Shown here: piece after piece, positions 25,421-34,363 of the stretch
How the letters are laid out: every line of letters starts with the position of its first letter
How positions within the stretch are numbered: position 1 is the first letter of the stretch
Assembly (NCBI RefSeq): GCF_946151075.1
Contig: NZ_OX267715.1
Span: forward strand, 1,031,881-1,095,880
DNA length: 64,000 nucleotides
From: Neobacillus sp. Marseille-Q6967
GTDB taxonomy: Bacteria > Bacillota > Bacilli > Bacillales > Cytobacillaceae
Direction: 5' to 3'
The notes under the pieces: model-generated
What the model was told of the DNA's origin: nothing
Database searches by the model: none
What the model saw: the letters and a program-made list of their open reading frames with translations, nothing else
Made by a program: the position numbers and the translations under genes

Positions 25421-26733
25421 TATTTAATAACAATTGGAATTCTTCCATTTAGTAAGAAAGCATCACTCAAATGATGCCGGTATTCTACTTGGGCGAACGA
25501 ACTTACAGGTTGAGTTGCCCGAATTAAGACATCCGTTCGTTCAGCGGTTGCCATTTCAATCGGGGTACCGGCTTTGACGGTGTACGGGCGGTTATATAGA
25601 CCGAAAGGGGGAACCCCTAAAGAACGGCCGTCCAAAGCAATCACCACAACATCAAAAGGAAAACTAACCTTGATTTTTGTATAGGCTGCACAAAGCATCC
25701 GAATTAAAATGGTTTGGTTTCTTTTGGCATTAACCGAAATCTGCATTCCTGCCACGCCGCTGTTTATTTCAGCAGGAATTGTTAAACCAGGGCGAATGGA
25801 AACAGTACTACCGAGTCTTCCTGGGAAATTTACACCTGTTACAACAAAATAATCAGGATTATAATCATGAAAGGCAAAGAAATCATAGCTTCCGCTGTCA
25901 TTCTCATGGAAATCATCGTTAATTCCCGGCTGATCACCATGTTTAGGGAAAGTTTGATGGGCGTGATCAGCCTGTTCCCGCCAAACAGAGTCGATATCGT
26001 CAAACACCCATAAGGCTTCCACATCATATGGAACCGTCATCGCATGAGGGTCACCGCTCTCTAGGCTTCCGCCAACAAAGCCGGGGAAATTGGGATAGTT
26101 TACAAGATTTGCAGCTGTCCGGCGCGGATAACCTCCGACATTTTTCCCATCACTTGAATCATAAGCATCCGGCGGTTCAACAATCAAGAAACCGTATAAA
26201 CCAAAATCAAAGTGCTGGATCGTACTTCGGTGACAATGGTAAAAGTAACTGCCTATATAATTGGGCTGCCATTGATAGGTATACTGACCCAACTCCATTG
26301 ACGTATGGCCTACCCCGTCATTCATGGCCGTTGGCTCAATCCCATGCCAATGGACAGTATGGGCTGGCTGTCCATGTGCTTCGACATAACTGTGAAAGAC
26401 CACTCCGCGCGGCACCCGAATCGTTGGTCCGGGAAAGGTTCCTTCTGCCGCAGTGGGAACATCGGGATTACTGACCAAAAAGTATCTAAGCTTCCTTCCA
26501 TCCCACATAGGAAGATCCCTTCCATGCATTAAGTGGACCCGTTGGTTATTGGGAATACTCATAGTTGCACCTGGCACAGTGGCCGCTACAAACGCTGGAA
26601 CCGGATTGGTCGGGTCTAGAAGTTCCGGCGTTGGCGGACTCTCCTTGGGCGGATCAAAGGATTTAACCCAATCACCTTCATTTCCAACAACCGATCTTCG
26701 GGGAATTCGATATCCTGGGTTTGTAAATGACAT
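25420..26733 (-). CDS. Multicopper oxidase-like protein with N-terminal-type copper motifs, no signal peptide
   Basis: A 437-residue cupredoxin protein. It has HTVHWHG at 125-131 and HCHRSTIQHFDFGL at 166-179, i.e. two of the four copper-binding motifs of a multicopper oxidase plus a possible type 1 set (Cys167, His174). The C-terminal motifs (HxxHxH and a second HCH) are absent; the protein ends after a second cupredoxin domain (PVSSFAQVEYRHHLSD...). It has no Sec, Tat or lipoprotein signal although multicopper oxidases are usually exported. AAAGGAG precedes the ATG, 35 bases after the partner gene. With that partner it could complete one trinuclear site. Confidence 0.85.
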   Translation of the reverse strand: MSFTNPGYRIPRRSVVGNEGDWVKSFDPPKESPPTPELLDPTNPVPAFVAATVPGATMSIPNNQRVHLMHGRDLPMWDGRKLRYFLVSNPDVPTAAEGTFPGPTIRVPRGVVFHSYVEAHGQPAHTVHWHGIEPTAMNDGVGHTSMELGQYTYQWQPNYIGSYFYHCHRSTIQHFDFGLYGFLIVEPPDAYDSSDGKNVGGYPRRTAANLVNYPNFPGFVGGSLESGDPHAMTVPYDVEALWVFDDIDSVWREQADHAHQTFPKHGDQPGINDDFHENDSGSYDFFAFHDYNPDYFVVTGVNFPGRLGSTVSIRPGLTIPAEINSGVAGMQISVNAKRNQTILIRMLCAAYTKIKVSFPFDVVVIALDGRSLGVPPFGLYNRPYTVKAGTPIEMATAERTDVLIRATQPVSSFAQVEYRHHLSDAFLLNGRIPIVIK

Positions 26734-26768
26734 AGCATTACTCCTTTATGTTCAATAAGTTTTTAAAC

Positions 26769-28187
26769 TTAATGAGTTTCATTATGATAACCGTCTGGAC
26801 CGGCAGCAGGACCGGTCATTTCTGGACCATGGGTTGTTTTTGCCCCAGGAAATGTAATCACTCCGCCCGGGGTATTCCGATCTCCAATAAAATCCATGCC
26901 GCTCATCATTCCTAAGCCATAATTCCCACCTTGCGCCGATTGACTTGTTTCGGAGTGATCATGCATTGGATAACAGATAGGCGACAGGCGGACAGATATA
27001 TCGATATCTCCAGCTTTAGTACCTACCTTAGGAAAATGCGTATTCAATTCTTCTGTCGGTGGCCAAACTGGATGTGGGACCGACCCTGGAATGGAAGGGT
27101 TGGCTTTTGAAATTAAAGGTTTATCAGCTAGACCGATTCCACGTTCGTTTGGAACATCAGGCGGCCTTGTAAATGGAACTGCCCATTCAATCACATCAAG
27201 CGGATGAACGGTAAACGTATCTAACCAGATCGGATTTTCCTGAACCACACCATTAATGCTGGTTACATAAACGTGGTTAGCATGGATGTGCAACGAATGC
27301 ATGGATAACCCTGCATTTAGAATTCTTATTACAACAGGCTCTCCGACACGATGATTGGGGGTAATATAAGGATTATGAGCTGCAAACCACCCTGATTGCC
27401 CATTGATGGTAAAAAATTCAGGTTTTCGGTTTAAACCGTCAGAACGAAAACGGTCTCTTTGATATGCCTGTATAAATTGACTAGCCGGATAATCTCTTCC
27501 GGGCGGATAATTACCTACTTCAGCAAATAAGCGGGAACTTGCAGCATGAAGAACCCAGACATATTGTCTAAAGGCCGGTGTATGTGTGGCAGTATCACCT
27601 TGTTCCCACGCTAAACCCGGAAAGTGGCTCGATGATCCAAAATCATCAAACAACTGCTGAACGGCAGGTGTTGGTGTTGAATAGGGTGTGAATTTATGGC
27701 CTGCGACAGGATCATTAGGCATTACCACTAGTGCTCCGTGAAGACCCATAATCCGGTTAACGGGTGCATTTAGATTATCGTAATATAAATAAGTCCCCGC
27801 CTTGGAAGCAACAAAAGAAAATGTCTTTGTTGTTCCTGATGCGATAGGACCACTGTTTGCCATCCCCGGAATAAAAAAAGCATGAGGTTCATCTAATGCA
27901 TTGGTAATAGAAACTTTAATCGTGCTTCCCTCTGTCGTAAATATGTGAGGACCTGGGATTTCTGCAGGAAAATTCTCCTCTTTGAACAACCAGAAGTAAC
28001 ATTGAGCCTTGTTTATCGAGTTATGGGTGACCATATCTTTTATCGCATCAGTTATTGTAAATTTCAGTTCTTGAACCTGTTGTACAGCAAGAAGCGGGTT
28101 GTTTGAAACCCACGCAGGTAAGACGCTGCCCACCACTAATGCAGCAATGCCCCCTCCAGCATACTTAACAAAATCTCTTCGTTTCAT
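26769..28187 (-). CDS. Tat-targeted multicopper oxidase-like protein with C-terminal-type copper motifs
   Basis: A 472-residue cupredoxin protein. The N-terminus MKRRDFVKYAGGGIAALVVGSVLPAW is a Tat-like signal (RRDFVK, hydrophobic core). Its first domain has lost the HWH and HCH motifs (HAFFIPGMANSG; GTYLYYDNLNAPVNRIMGLHG). Later it has HSLHIHANH with His297, His300 and His302, and YPMHDHSE with His409 and His411, where the usual HCH Cys is Asp410, followed after a Gly-rich insert by GLGMMSGMDF. It therefore offers trinuclear ligands but no type 1 Cys. It is the first gene of a two-gene minus-strand operon, starting from an ATG after TAGGAGG. Confidence 0.87.
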   Translation of the reverse strand: MKRRDFVKYAGGGIAALVVGSVLPAWVSNNPLLAVQQVQELKFTITDAIKDMVTHNSINKAQCYFWLFKEENFPAEIPGPHIFTTEGSTIKVSITNALDEPHAFFIPGMANSGPIASGTTKTFSFVASKAGTYLYYDNLNAPVNRIMGLHGALVVMPNDPVAGHKFTPYSTPTPAVQQLFDDFGSSSHFPGLAWEQGDTATHTPAFRQYVWVLHAASSRLFAEVGNYPPGRDYPASQFIQAYQRDRFRSDGLNRKPEFFTINGQSGWFAAHNPYITPNHRVGEPVVIRILNAGLSMHSLHIHANHVYVTSINGVVQENPIWLDTFTVHPLDVIEWAVPFTRPPDVPNERGIGLADKPLISKANPSIPGSVPHPVWPPTEELNTHFPKVGTKAGDIDISVRLSPICYPMHDHSETSQSAQGGNYGLGMMSGMDFIGDRNTPGGVITFPGAKTTHGPEMTGPAAGPDGYHNETH

Positions 28188-28588
28188 TTTTACCTCCTAA
28201 CGTACTTTTGAGAATAGTTACTTCGTGCAAATGGCCTATGTATCCCAGGAATAAAATGGATGGGAATACAGGGGAAAAACCAGTCCAAAGTACTAAATTG
28301 TCCTCTAAAGCAGAGACTTTTGTTTGGTTTTTTAAATTTCACCCCAAATGGAATGGTACTAAATTACTATTCGTTTTAGTGCGTAAAAATGCCTATATTT
28401 CTGGTCTGAATTATTTTCTATTTAACTAGGAAAGTAATATAGTATTGTTAAAAAATGTCGAAAAATAAGAACCAATCGATATGTTTCTATTAAAAACATG
28501 AAGATTAAAAGCATTCGCAACTTTTTAGTGCGATTGCTTTTTTGTGTTATAGTTATATTCACTTTGATGATTCTAAGGAAGAGATGTA
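28188..28588. other. Intergenic region between divergent oxidase and helicase genes
   Basis: About 400 bases with no supported gene. A 73-codon frame (28208-28429) has no ribosome binding site. The region must hold the minus-strand oxidase promoter, which I could not fix, and it holds an orphan plus-strand terminator at 28507-28545, suggesting a short transcript of unknown nature ends there. Confidence 0.5.
28507..28545 (+). terminator. Orphan terminator upstream of helicase gene
   Basis: AAAAGCATTCGCA (28507-28519) / TGCGATTGCTTTT (28529-28541), one mismatch, followed by further T. No coding gene ends here on the plus strand. Confidence 0.7.
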
Positions 28589-30829
28589 ATGACAACTACA
28601 CTGACTTATATAAAAGAGTGGCAGCAGGCACTTCAGAACGAAATCCTGCATTTAAAAAAATACGGAAGTACTAAATATACCATCAAAAATGGTCGTCTTT
28701 TATCAAATGACGGCTCCTTTTCCTATTACTTTGACACAGCCATCTCTTTAAAAATACCGGTCGGTGCTTCTATAAGGATTGAATGGGGAGGCATGAAACA
28801 AAGCGGCCGTGTACTTTCAGCTGAAGGGAAGGGAATCATCCTGCAGCTGGAAAAATCTTTTGGAGACTTAATTGAGGCTGCCTCCTTGTTTCATGACCCT
28901 TGGGAGCTGCTTGAGCAATTAATTGAACGTTTGGATGATATCAAAAAAAGTAAACAAAAACGTTCTAGAGTAAAGAGGCTGATGGACCCATCCCTGGAAA
29001 CAAAACACCCCGAGGAAAAAGTAAAGAGCAATGTCCATGAGTTGGTTTTACGTTCTAAGTATAATCCCGTTACCTTTGTATGGGGACCGCCTGGGACAGG
29101 TAAGACCTATACACTGGCTCGTGTTGCATCGAATAAATACTTTCAAAATAAGAGTGTTTTGCTTTTATCACACAGTAACCAGGCCGTTGATGTGCTGCTA
29201 GCGGAAATCTCATCTTTTATCGAGAAAAAAGAACGATTTCGTGAAGGAGATGTACTCCGCTACGGACATTCAAGTGAGCTGTTAGCTGACCATGTAACAT
29301 TGACAACCAGTCAATTAATTGAAAAAAGGGAACCAAATCTGTCATCAGATAGACTTTCCTTATTAGAAGAAAGACAAAAATTAAAGCAGGACTTAGCCAG
29401 TTCCTTCAGTAAACGAGATTCTCATTATTTGTTGGAGCTTGAAACGAAGATTGCCAGGGTCCTGGAAAAAATCCGTCAAAAAGAAATAGAGTTTGTGAAA
29501 GATGCGCTCGTTGTCGGTACGACCTTGGCTAAGGCAGCAAGTGATCCTGCCATCTATGAAAAAGAGTATGATGTCGTGATTTTGGATGAAGCAAGTATGG
29601 CTTATGTACCCCAGGCCGGATTTGCCGCATCTCTTGGAAAAAGAATTATCATTTGCGGAGACTTTAAGCAATTACCACCGATTGCCTCCTCCCGAGATAC
29701 ATTAGTATCCAAGTGGCTGAAGGAGGATATTTTTCACCGTACAGGAATTGTTTCACGTGTGGAGGAGGGAAGACTTCATCCACAACTATTTCTCTTAAAG
29801 GAACAACGAAGGATGCACCCGGATATTTCAGCATTCACCAACCGTTATATCTATCATTCGCTCGTTGGCGATCATGAAAGTGTGTGGAACAGCCGGAACC
29901 AGATTGTGGAACAGGCACCGTTTCGTGGAAGGGCTTCTGTTCTTATTGATACAAGCAATATGGGAACCTTTAGCTTGAATGAAAAAACCTCCCATTCTCG
30001 TTTTAATATCTGGCAGGTGTTATTGGCTTTTCAAAGTATTCATGAAGCATATCTAAGTGGAGTCCGCAGCATCGGCTACGTAACACCTTATCGGGCACAA
30101 GCGGATTTAATGAACATGCTTTTGGAGGACCTTTATCAAAAAGAACTTCAAACTGCGGATATCATTTCAGCTACGGTTCATCGGTTTCAAGGAAGTGAGC
30201 GGGATGTTATGGTGTTTGATACTGTAGACAGTGCCCCGCAGGTTCGTGCTGGGATGCTGTTGATTGGAAAAGAGAGTGAACGGTTGATAAACGTCGCAAT
30301 TACCCGGACCAAGGGGAAATTTATCCATGTTAGTAATCAGGATTTCATCAGAAGACATGTATATCGTGGAAAAACATTAAGACAATTAACCGACCATCAA
30401 GAAGACCATCATCAGGGGATAAGAGTCAGGGAGATTGGTAAGTGGATACAGCATCAGCTGCCAAGATTACAATGGATGCATGCGAAAAAATTGGAAAAAG
30501 TCTTTCGGGATATTGATTCAGCTCGAAATTCAGTTGTGATTTCCTTGCCGCATGGGGCTGTATTAACAGAAGAATGGCAGATTCGGTTAAAGAACAGAAG
30601 ATCTCGTACAAAGTTATTCATTATTTCTGAAGATACTTGGGAACCATTACAACCCGATGAGTGGAAACAGGAAAGCTTGTCTTTCCCTTTTGTGATCATT
30701 GATAGTCAGATCTTGTGGCTGGGGATGCCGTTGGAGGCTGTAATAGGTACTCTGCCGCCTCATATTGCTGTGAGACTTGATTCAGAAAGGGCGGCGGAGT
30801 ATCTAATTGAACAATTTGTCGGTGTTTAA
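28589..30829 (+). CDS. Superfamily 1 (UPF1-like) DNA/RNA helicase
   Basis: A 746-residue AAA-type SF1B helicase. Walker A GPPGTGKT is at 166-173, Walker B VVILDEASMAYVPQA near 330, motif III ICGDFKQLPP, motif IV EQRRMHPDISAFTN, motif V TVHRFQGSERDVMVFDTVD and motif VI NVAITRTKGKF. About 150 residues precede the ATPase core and 130 follow it; the tail has no recognised domain. These proteins act on nucleic acids in the cytosol, with unknown specific role. The ATG follows AAGGAAGAG. It stands alone, ending beside the 52-bp repeat array. Confidence 0.9.
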   Translation: MTTTLTYIKEWQQALQNEILHLKKYGSTKYTIKNGRLLSNDGSFSYYFDTAISLKIPVGASIRIEWGGMKQSGRVLSAEGKGIILQLEKSFGDLIEAASLFHDPWELLEQLIERLDDIKKSKQKRSRVKRLMDPSLETKHPEEKVKSNVHELVLRSKYNPVTFVWGPPGTGKTYTLARVASNKYFQNKSVLLLSHSNQAVDVLLAEISSFIEKKERFREGDVLRYGHSSELLADHVTLTTSQLIEKREPNLSSDRLSLLEERQKLKQDLASSFSKRDSHYLLELETKIARVLEKIRQKEIEFVKDALVVGTTLAKAASDPAIYEKEYDVVILDEASMAYVPQAGFAASLGKRIIICGDFKQLPPIASSRDTLVSKWLKEDIFHRTGIVSRVEEGRLHPQLFLLKEQRRMHPDISAFTNRYIYHSLVGDHESVWNSRNQIVEQAPFRGRASVLIDTSNMGTFSLNEKTSHSRFNIWQVLLAFQSIHEAYLSGVRSIGYVTPYRAQADLMNMLLEDLYQKELQTADIISATVHRFQGSERDVMVFDTVDSAPQVRAGMLLIGKESERLINVAITRTKGKFIHVSNQDFIRRHVYRGKTLRQLTDHQEDHHQGIRVREIGKWIQHQLPRLQWMHAKKLEKVFRDIDSARNSVVISLPHGAVLTEEWQIRLKNRRSRTKLFIISEDTWEPLQPDEWKQESLSFPFVIIDSQILWLGMPLEAVIGTLPPHIAVRLDSERAAEYLIEQFVGV

Positions 30830-30861
30830 TATTCTAGGCAACCGTAATGGGGGTAGGAAGA

Positions 30862-31512
30862 CAAGTTAGGTAGTCAATGAGGGTTGTTGGCTACCGAACT
30901 GGTAAAAGGAAAAGGAGTTGGGTAGCCAATAAGATCTCTTGGCGACCGAACTGGAAAAAGGAAAGCAAGTTGGGTAGCCAATAAGGTCCCTTGGCGACCG
31001 AACTGGAAAAAGGAAAGCAAGTTGGGTAGTCAATAAGGTCCCTTGGCGACCCAACTGGAAAAAGGAAAGCAAGTTGGGTAGCCAATAAGATCTCTTGGCG
31101 TCCGAACTGGAAAAAGGAAAGCAAGTTGGGTAGCCAATAAGGTCCCTTGGCGACCGAACTGGAAAAAGGAAAGCAAGTTGGGTAGCCAATAAGGTCCCTT
31201 GGCGACCGAACTGGTAAAAGGAAAGCAAGTTGGGTAGTCAATAAGGTCCCTTGGCGACCGAATTGGTAAAAGGAAAGCAAGTTGGGTAGCCAATAAGGTC
31301 CCTTGGCAACCGAACTCGAAAAGGAAAGCAAGTTGGGTAGCCAATAAAGTCCATTGGCGACCGAACTGGAAAAAGGAAAGCAAGTTGGGTAGTCAATAAG
31401 GTCCCTTGAAGACCGAATTGGTAAAAGGAAAGCAAATTGGGTAGCCAATAAGGTCCCTTGGCGACCGAACTCGAAAAAGGAAAGCAAGTTGGGTAGCCAA
31501 TAAAGTCCATTG
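30862..31512. repeat. Array of about twelve 52-bp tandem repeats, each able to form a hairpin
   Basis: Units begin with GTTGGGTAGCCAATAAGG at about 30915, 30968, 31020, 31072, 31124, 31176, 31228, 31280, 31331, 31383 and 31435; a degenerate copy lies at 30862 and a truncated one at 31487. The period is 52 bases (one unit 51). In each, AGTTGGGTAGCCAA pairs with TTGGCGACCGAACT across a 9-base loop with two mismatches. The array lies between two convergent genes. All three minus-strand frames stay open because the unit lacks stops, but no ribosome binding site supports coding. Confidence 0.93.
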
Positions 31513-31553
31513 CCTGCAATATGTGTACAAGCATCCATTATGATTTGGAAACG

Positions 31554-31584
31554 AAAAAGAACAAAGCCTATAAACTTTGTTCTT
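31554..31584 (-). terminator. Terminator of MFS gene
   Basis: On the minus strand AAGAACAAAG / CTTTGTTCTT (plus coordinates 31557-31566 and 31575-31584) followed by TTTC. It overlaps the stop codon. Confidence 0.82.
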
Positions 31585-32809
31585 ATGACAAACTCTTTTT
31601 CAATTCGGGTTGTAAGGATTGAGCTTGGTTGTCTGGATTTTTCACTTTTAAGGTTAGCAATAAGCCTAAGCCTAATATGATGGATGAGAATAGAAAAGCA
31701 CTCCGAAATCCGCCGCCATCTTCAATCAACCACCCGGCAATCGTGGGACCAATTAATTGACCGACGGCAAAATAAAAGGTGACATAGCTAAATGCTAACG
31801 GCATATCAGCAGGCTTAACATGATCCATACTTGCCGCTTGAATCAAAGTAAATAGCCCGGTGAATGTACTGCTTAATAGCAGGATATGCAAGCTAAAGCC
31901 CATAACGGTAGGGGAAAAAACTGGAAGAATCATAGATATTACAGTTAGGCTCATGGTAAAGATTAACGATAATCGACGGCCGGCTTTGTCAGAGATGAAG
32001 CCCCAGATGGGACCGCTAAAAATGGATAAAATACCATTCAAGGCAATTAACTGACCGGCAAGCTTTGTACTTAAACCGGACTCTAACATGTAACTCATAA
32101 TAAAAATCATTTGTACAAGATAAGTCACTCCGATAATACCGTAAATTAAACCAACAATGACAACATTTCGATTTTTATAGATTTCTATTGGGGACGTAGA
32201 TTCTAGTTTTGTCTGTGAGGGCCGTACTGCTGGTGGATTTTTTATGATTAGGAAGGTTAATGCCAAAACAATGATACTAATAGCTGCAAAGATTCCCCAA
32301 GCTAATCTCCAGCCAATTTCACTGTAAGCGGTTCCTAAATAAGGCACCAGCATCCCGGAAAACAACATTCCAATACCCGTACCGCTTGTAGCAAGTCCAA
32401 TGACCAGCCCTTTTTTAACAGGAAACCATCCGACGAGAAGTGAAATTAATGGAGTAAAGGTAAAAGAGGTTCCAATTCCTAAAAGCAGCATAAAAAGAAT
32501 GGTTACCCAGTATGCCGGGGTAAAGGTTAAACCAATCAGCCCTGCGGTTACAAGTGATATCCCAAGAAGTATCGTCTTTCGGCTGCCCCATTTGCCGGCT
32601 AAAATCCCCGCAAAAATGAGTGTACTTAAATATCCAAATGAGGTGATTGTGCCAAGGTATCCAGCCTGTTTGTATGTAATTTGTAATCCTTCTTTCATAA
32701 AAGGGAGGATTACCCCATAGGAAAGTCTTGCAAATGATAACACAACAATTGTTGTCAACATTCCAATGAACGCATAAACCCACAATCTTTTATTCTCACT
32801 AATGTCCAT
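31583..32809 (-). CDS. MFS transporter, YbfB/YjiJ or oxalate/formate antiporter-like
   Basis: A 408-residue 12-helix major facilitator. Helix 1 is FARLSYGVILPFMKEGLQITYKQAGYLGT; the loop 2-3 motif reads GILAGKWGSRKTILLG, close to GxLaDrxGrkxxl. A Pro-rich cytosolic loop (NPPAVRPSQTKLES) sits mid-protein. Substrate unknown; such proteins often export sugars or carry monocarboxylates. A TTG at 32818 directly abuts the AAAAGGAG site, so the ATG at 32809 with 9-base spacing is preferred. Transcribed alone. Confidence 0.88.
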   Translation of the reverse strand: MDISENKRLWVYAFIGMLTTIVVLSFARLSYGVILPFMKEGLQITYKQAGYLGTITSFGYLSTLIFAGILAGKWGSRKTILLGISLVTAGLIGLTFTPAYWVTILFMLLLGIGTSFTFTPLISLLVGWFPVKKGLVIGLATSGTGIGMLFSGMLVPYLGTAYSEIGWRLAWGIFAAISIIVLALTFLIIKNPPAVRPSQTKLESTSPIEIYKNRNVVIVGLIYGIIGVTYLVQMIFIMSYMLESGLSTKLAGQLIALNGILSIFSGPIWGFISDKAGRRLSLIFTMSLTVISMILPVFSPTVMGFSLHILLLSSTFTGLFTLIQAASMDHVKPADMPLAFSYVTFYFAVGQLIGPTIAGWLIEDGGGFRSAFLFSSIILGLGLLLTLKVKNPDNQAQSLQPELKKSLS

Positions 32810-32899
32810 TTTTTGCAACTCCTTTTAAAATACTGTTTTAATTATATGATATATTTGTGACTTTTAGCTAAACAAATACATAATTTTCTAAAAACTTTC

Positions 32900-32928
32900 T
32901 TGACAACTGCCCCATTTCTATGGATAAT
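32900..32928 (+). promoter_or_regulatory. SigA promoter of the proBA leader
   Basis: TTGACA (32900-32905), 17-base spacer, GATAAT (32923-32928). Transcription should begin near 32935. Confidence 0.8.
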
Positions 32929-32934
32929 CAAATA

Positions 32935-33172
32935 AAATTATAAATTTAAATGGTAAGGGACTAGTAAATTTCTGGAACGTGATAGAGAGTGAAACCCATC
33001 GGCTGTAAGGTTTCTCACGGGAAAAGATTGAACCTGCCCTATTAGGCTGCTTATGCAAACATAAGCCGTTTCCCTCGTTACGGGTAGAGTGGATGCTTTT
33101 TGCATCAATTAAGGTGGTACCGCGGAAACGATTTTTCCGTCCTTTTACAAGGACAGAGGAGTCGTTTTTTTT
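32935..33172 (+). ncRNA. T-box leader riboswitch, proline-type, controlling proBA
   Basis: The conserved T-box AAGGTGGTACCGCGG lies at 33111-33125. Stem I spans roughly 32970-33050, with AGAGAGTGA on its 5' side and GATTGAACCTG on its 3' side, giving CCT (33033-33035) as the likely specifier codon, i.e. proline. The terminator is formed by AACGAT...CCGTCCTT / AAGGACAGAGG...GTCGTT followed by T8 (33127-33172). Uncharged tRNA-Pro would favour the antiterminator built from the T-box. This fits proline biosynthesis control as known for proBA and proI leaders in Bacillus. Confidence 0.9.
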
Positions 33173-33244
33173 ATTGGTTCCAAGAATCGTAAAATTCGTA
33201 AAATGTTTTTCACTGAAAATATCAAATAGAAAGGTACGAACAAG

Positions 33245-34357
33245 ATGAAGAAACAACTGGTAGTGGTGAAAATTGGGAGCAGTTCGTTAACAACTTCTTC
33301 AGGAAAGATCTCCGAAGAGAAGATTCGGGACCATATTGAAGCCCTTGCTTTTCTAAAAGCACAAGGTCACGATGTCATTCTTATCTCATCTGGGGCCGTT
33401 GCAGCTGGATTTGGAGCACTCGGCTATCCAACACGTCCAAAAAGCACTGCCGGTAAACAGGCTGCGGCTGCTGTTGGACAGGGGCTGTTAATGCAGCAAT
33501 ATCATTCACACTTTAAAGAGTTTGGTATTGTTCCAGCACAGATTCTGTTAACAAGACAGGATTTTTATAGCCTGGAACGTTTCCACAACCTTTTTAACAC
33601 CATATCTGAACTGCTCGATAGAGGGGTATTACCGATTATTAATGAAAACGATTCGGTTTCGATCGAGGAGCTGACATTTGGTGATAATGACATGCTGTCT
33701 GCCCTTGTCAGTGGATTTTTACATGCGAACGCTTTGATTATCTTAACGGATGTGAATGGTCTCTATAACGGGAATCCGAGGGTGATGAGGGACGCAAAAA
33801 AATATCATTTCATCCCAAGAGTATATGATGAATTCCTTGAAGCGGCAGGAGACAGTGGGTCTTCCGTCGGGACAGGTGGAATGCGGTCCAAATTATTAGC
33901 TGCAAAAAAAGCACTTTCATTCGGTGTCAGCATGTTTGTCGGAACCGGGAGAGGTAAAGAAAAATTAAATGATATTTTAGCCGGGAATGGGGATGGCACC
34001 TATATTGGCGGTTCCTTCCAGACACAAATGCAGATGAAGAAGCAGTGGATTGCCTATCATTCGCAGCCAGCGGGGATTGTCGAGATCGATGATGGGGCTG
34101 AAATGGCGATCGTAACAAATGGTAAAAGCCTGCTGCCTGTTGGAGTTACCAATGTCATTGGCGAATTTAATGCGATGGATGTTGTTGAAGTTCATAATCA
34201 AAAAGGGGAACTCATTGGGAAGGGACAAATCTATTATTCTTCAAAAAATCTAAAAATGGTAAAGGGATTACCAAGCAAACAATCGAAAAATTTTTCAATC
34301 AATAAACGTGCAGAGGTCATCCACCGTAATAACTGGGTTACCCTGCCAGAGGAGTGA
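33245..34357 (+). CDS. proB: Glutamate 5-kinase
   Basis: A 370-residue enzyme phosphorylating glutamate to gamma-glutamyl phosphate, first step of proline synthesis. Amino acid kinase domain at about 1-255 ([64 protein letters not shown]) and a C-terminal PUA domain at about 275-355 ([28 protein letters not shown]). It follows the T-box leader; AAAGG lies about 10 bases upstream of the ATG. Translationally close to proA, 6 bases downstream. Confidence 0.97.
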   Translation: MKKQLVVVKIGSSSLTTSSGKISEEKIRDHIEALAFLKAQGHDVILISSGAVAAGFGALGYPTRPKSTAGKQAAAAVGQGLLMQQYHSHFKEFGIVPAQILLTRQDFYSLERFHNLFNTISELLDRGVLPIINENDSVSIEELTFGDNDMLSALVSGFLHANALIILTDVNGLYNGNPRVMRDAKKYHFIPRVYDEFLEAAGDSGSSVGTGGMRSKLLAAKKALSFGVSMFVGTGRGKEKLNDILAGNGDGTYIGGSFQTQMQMKKQWIAYHSQPAGIVEIDDGAEMAIVTNGKSLLPVGVTNVIGEFNAMDVVEVHNQKGELIGKGQIYYSSKNLKMVKGLPSKQSKNFSINKRAEVIHRNNWVTLPEE

Positions 34358-34363
34358 AAAAGG

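Noticed and set aside
25420..28187. One multicopper oxidase gene split by a frameshift
   Set aside because: Each frame has its own start and ribosome binding site, each has full N-terminal cupredoxin domains, and a frameshift would not reverse the motif order: the chain with C-terminal motifs is upstream.
28208..28429. 73-codon gene upstream of the helicase
   Set aside because: No ribosome binding site and no recognisable or natural-looking protein sequence.
30862..31512. CRISPR array
   Set aside because: The unit repeats end to end with no unique spacers, the repeat is 52 bases, and no cas genes are nearby.
30866..31538. Repeat protein genes on the minus strand (open frames of about 98 to 215 codons)
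   Set aside because: All three frames are open because the repeat lacks stops; the 52-base period shifts frame each unit, and none has a ribosome binding site.
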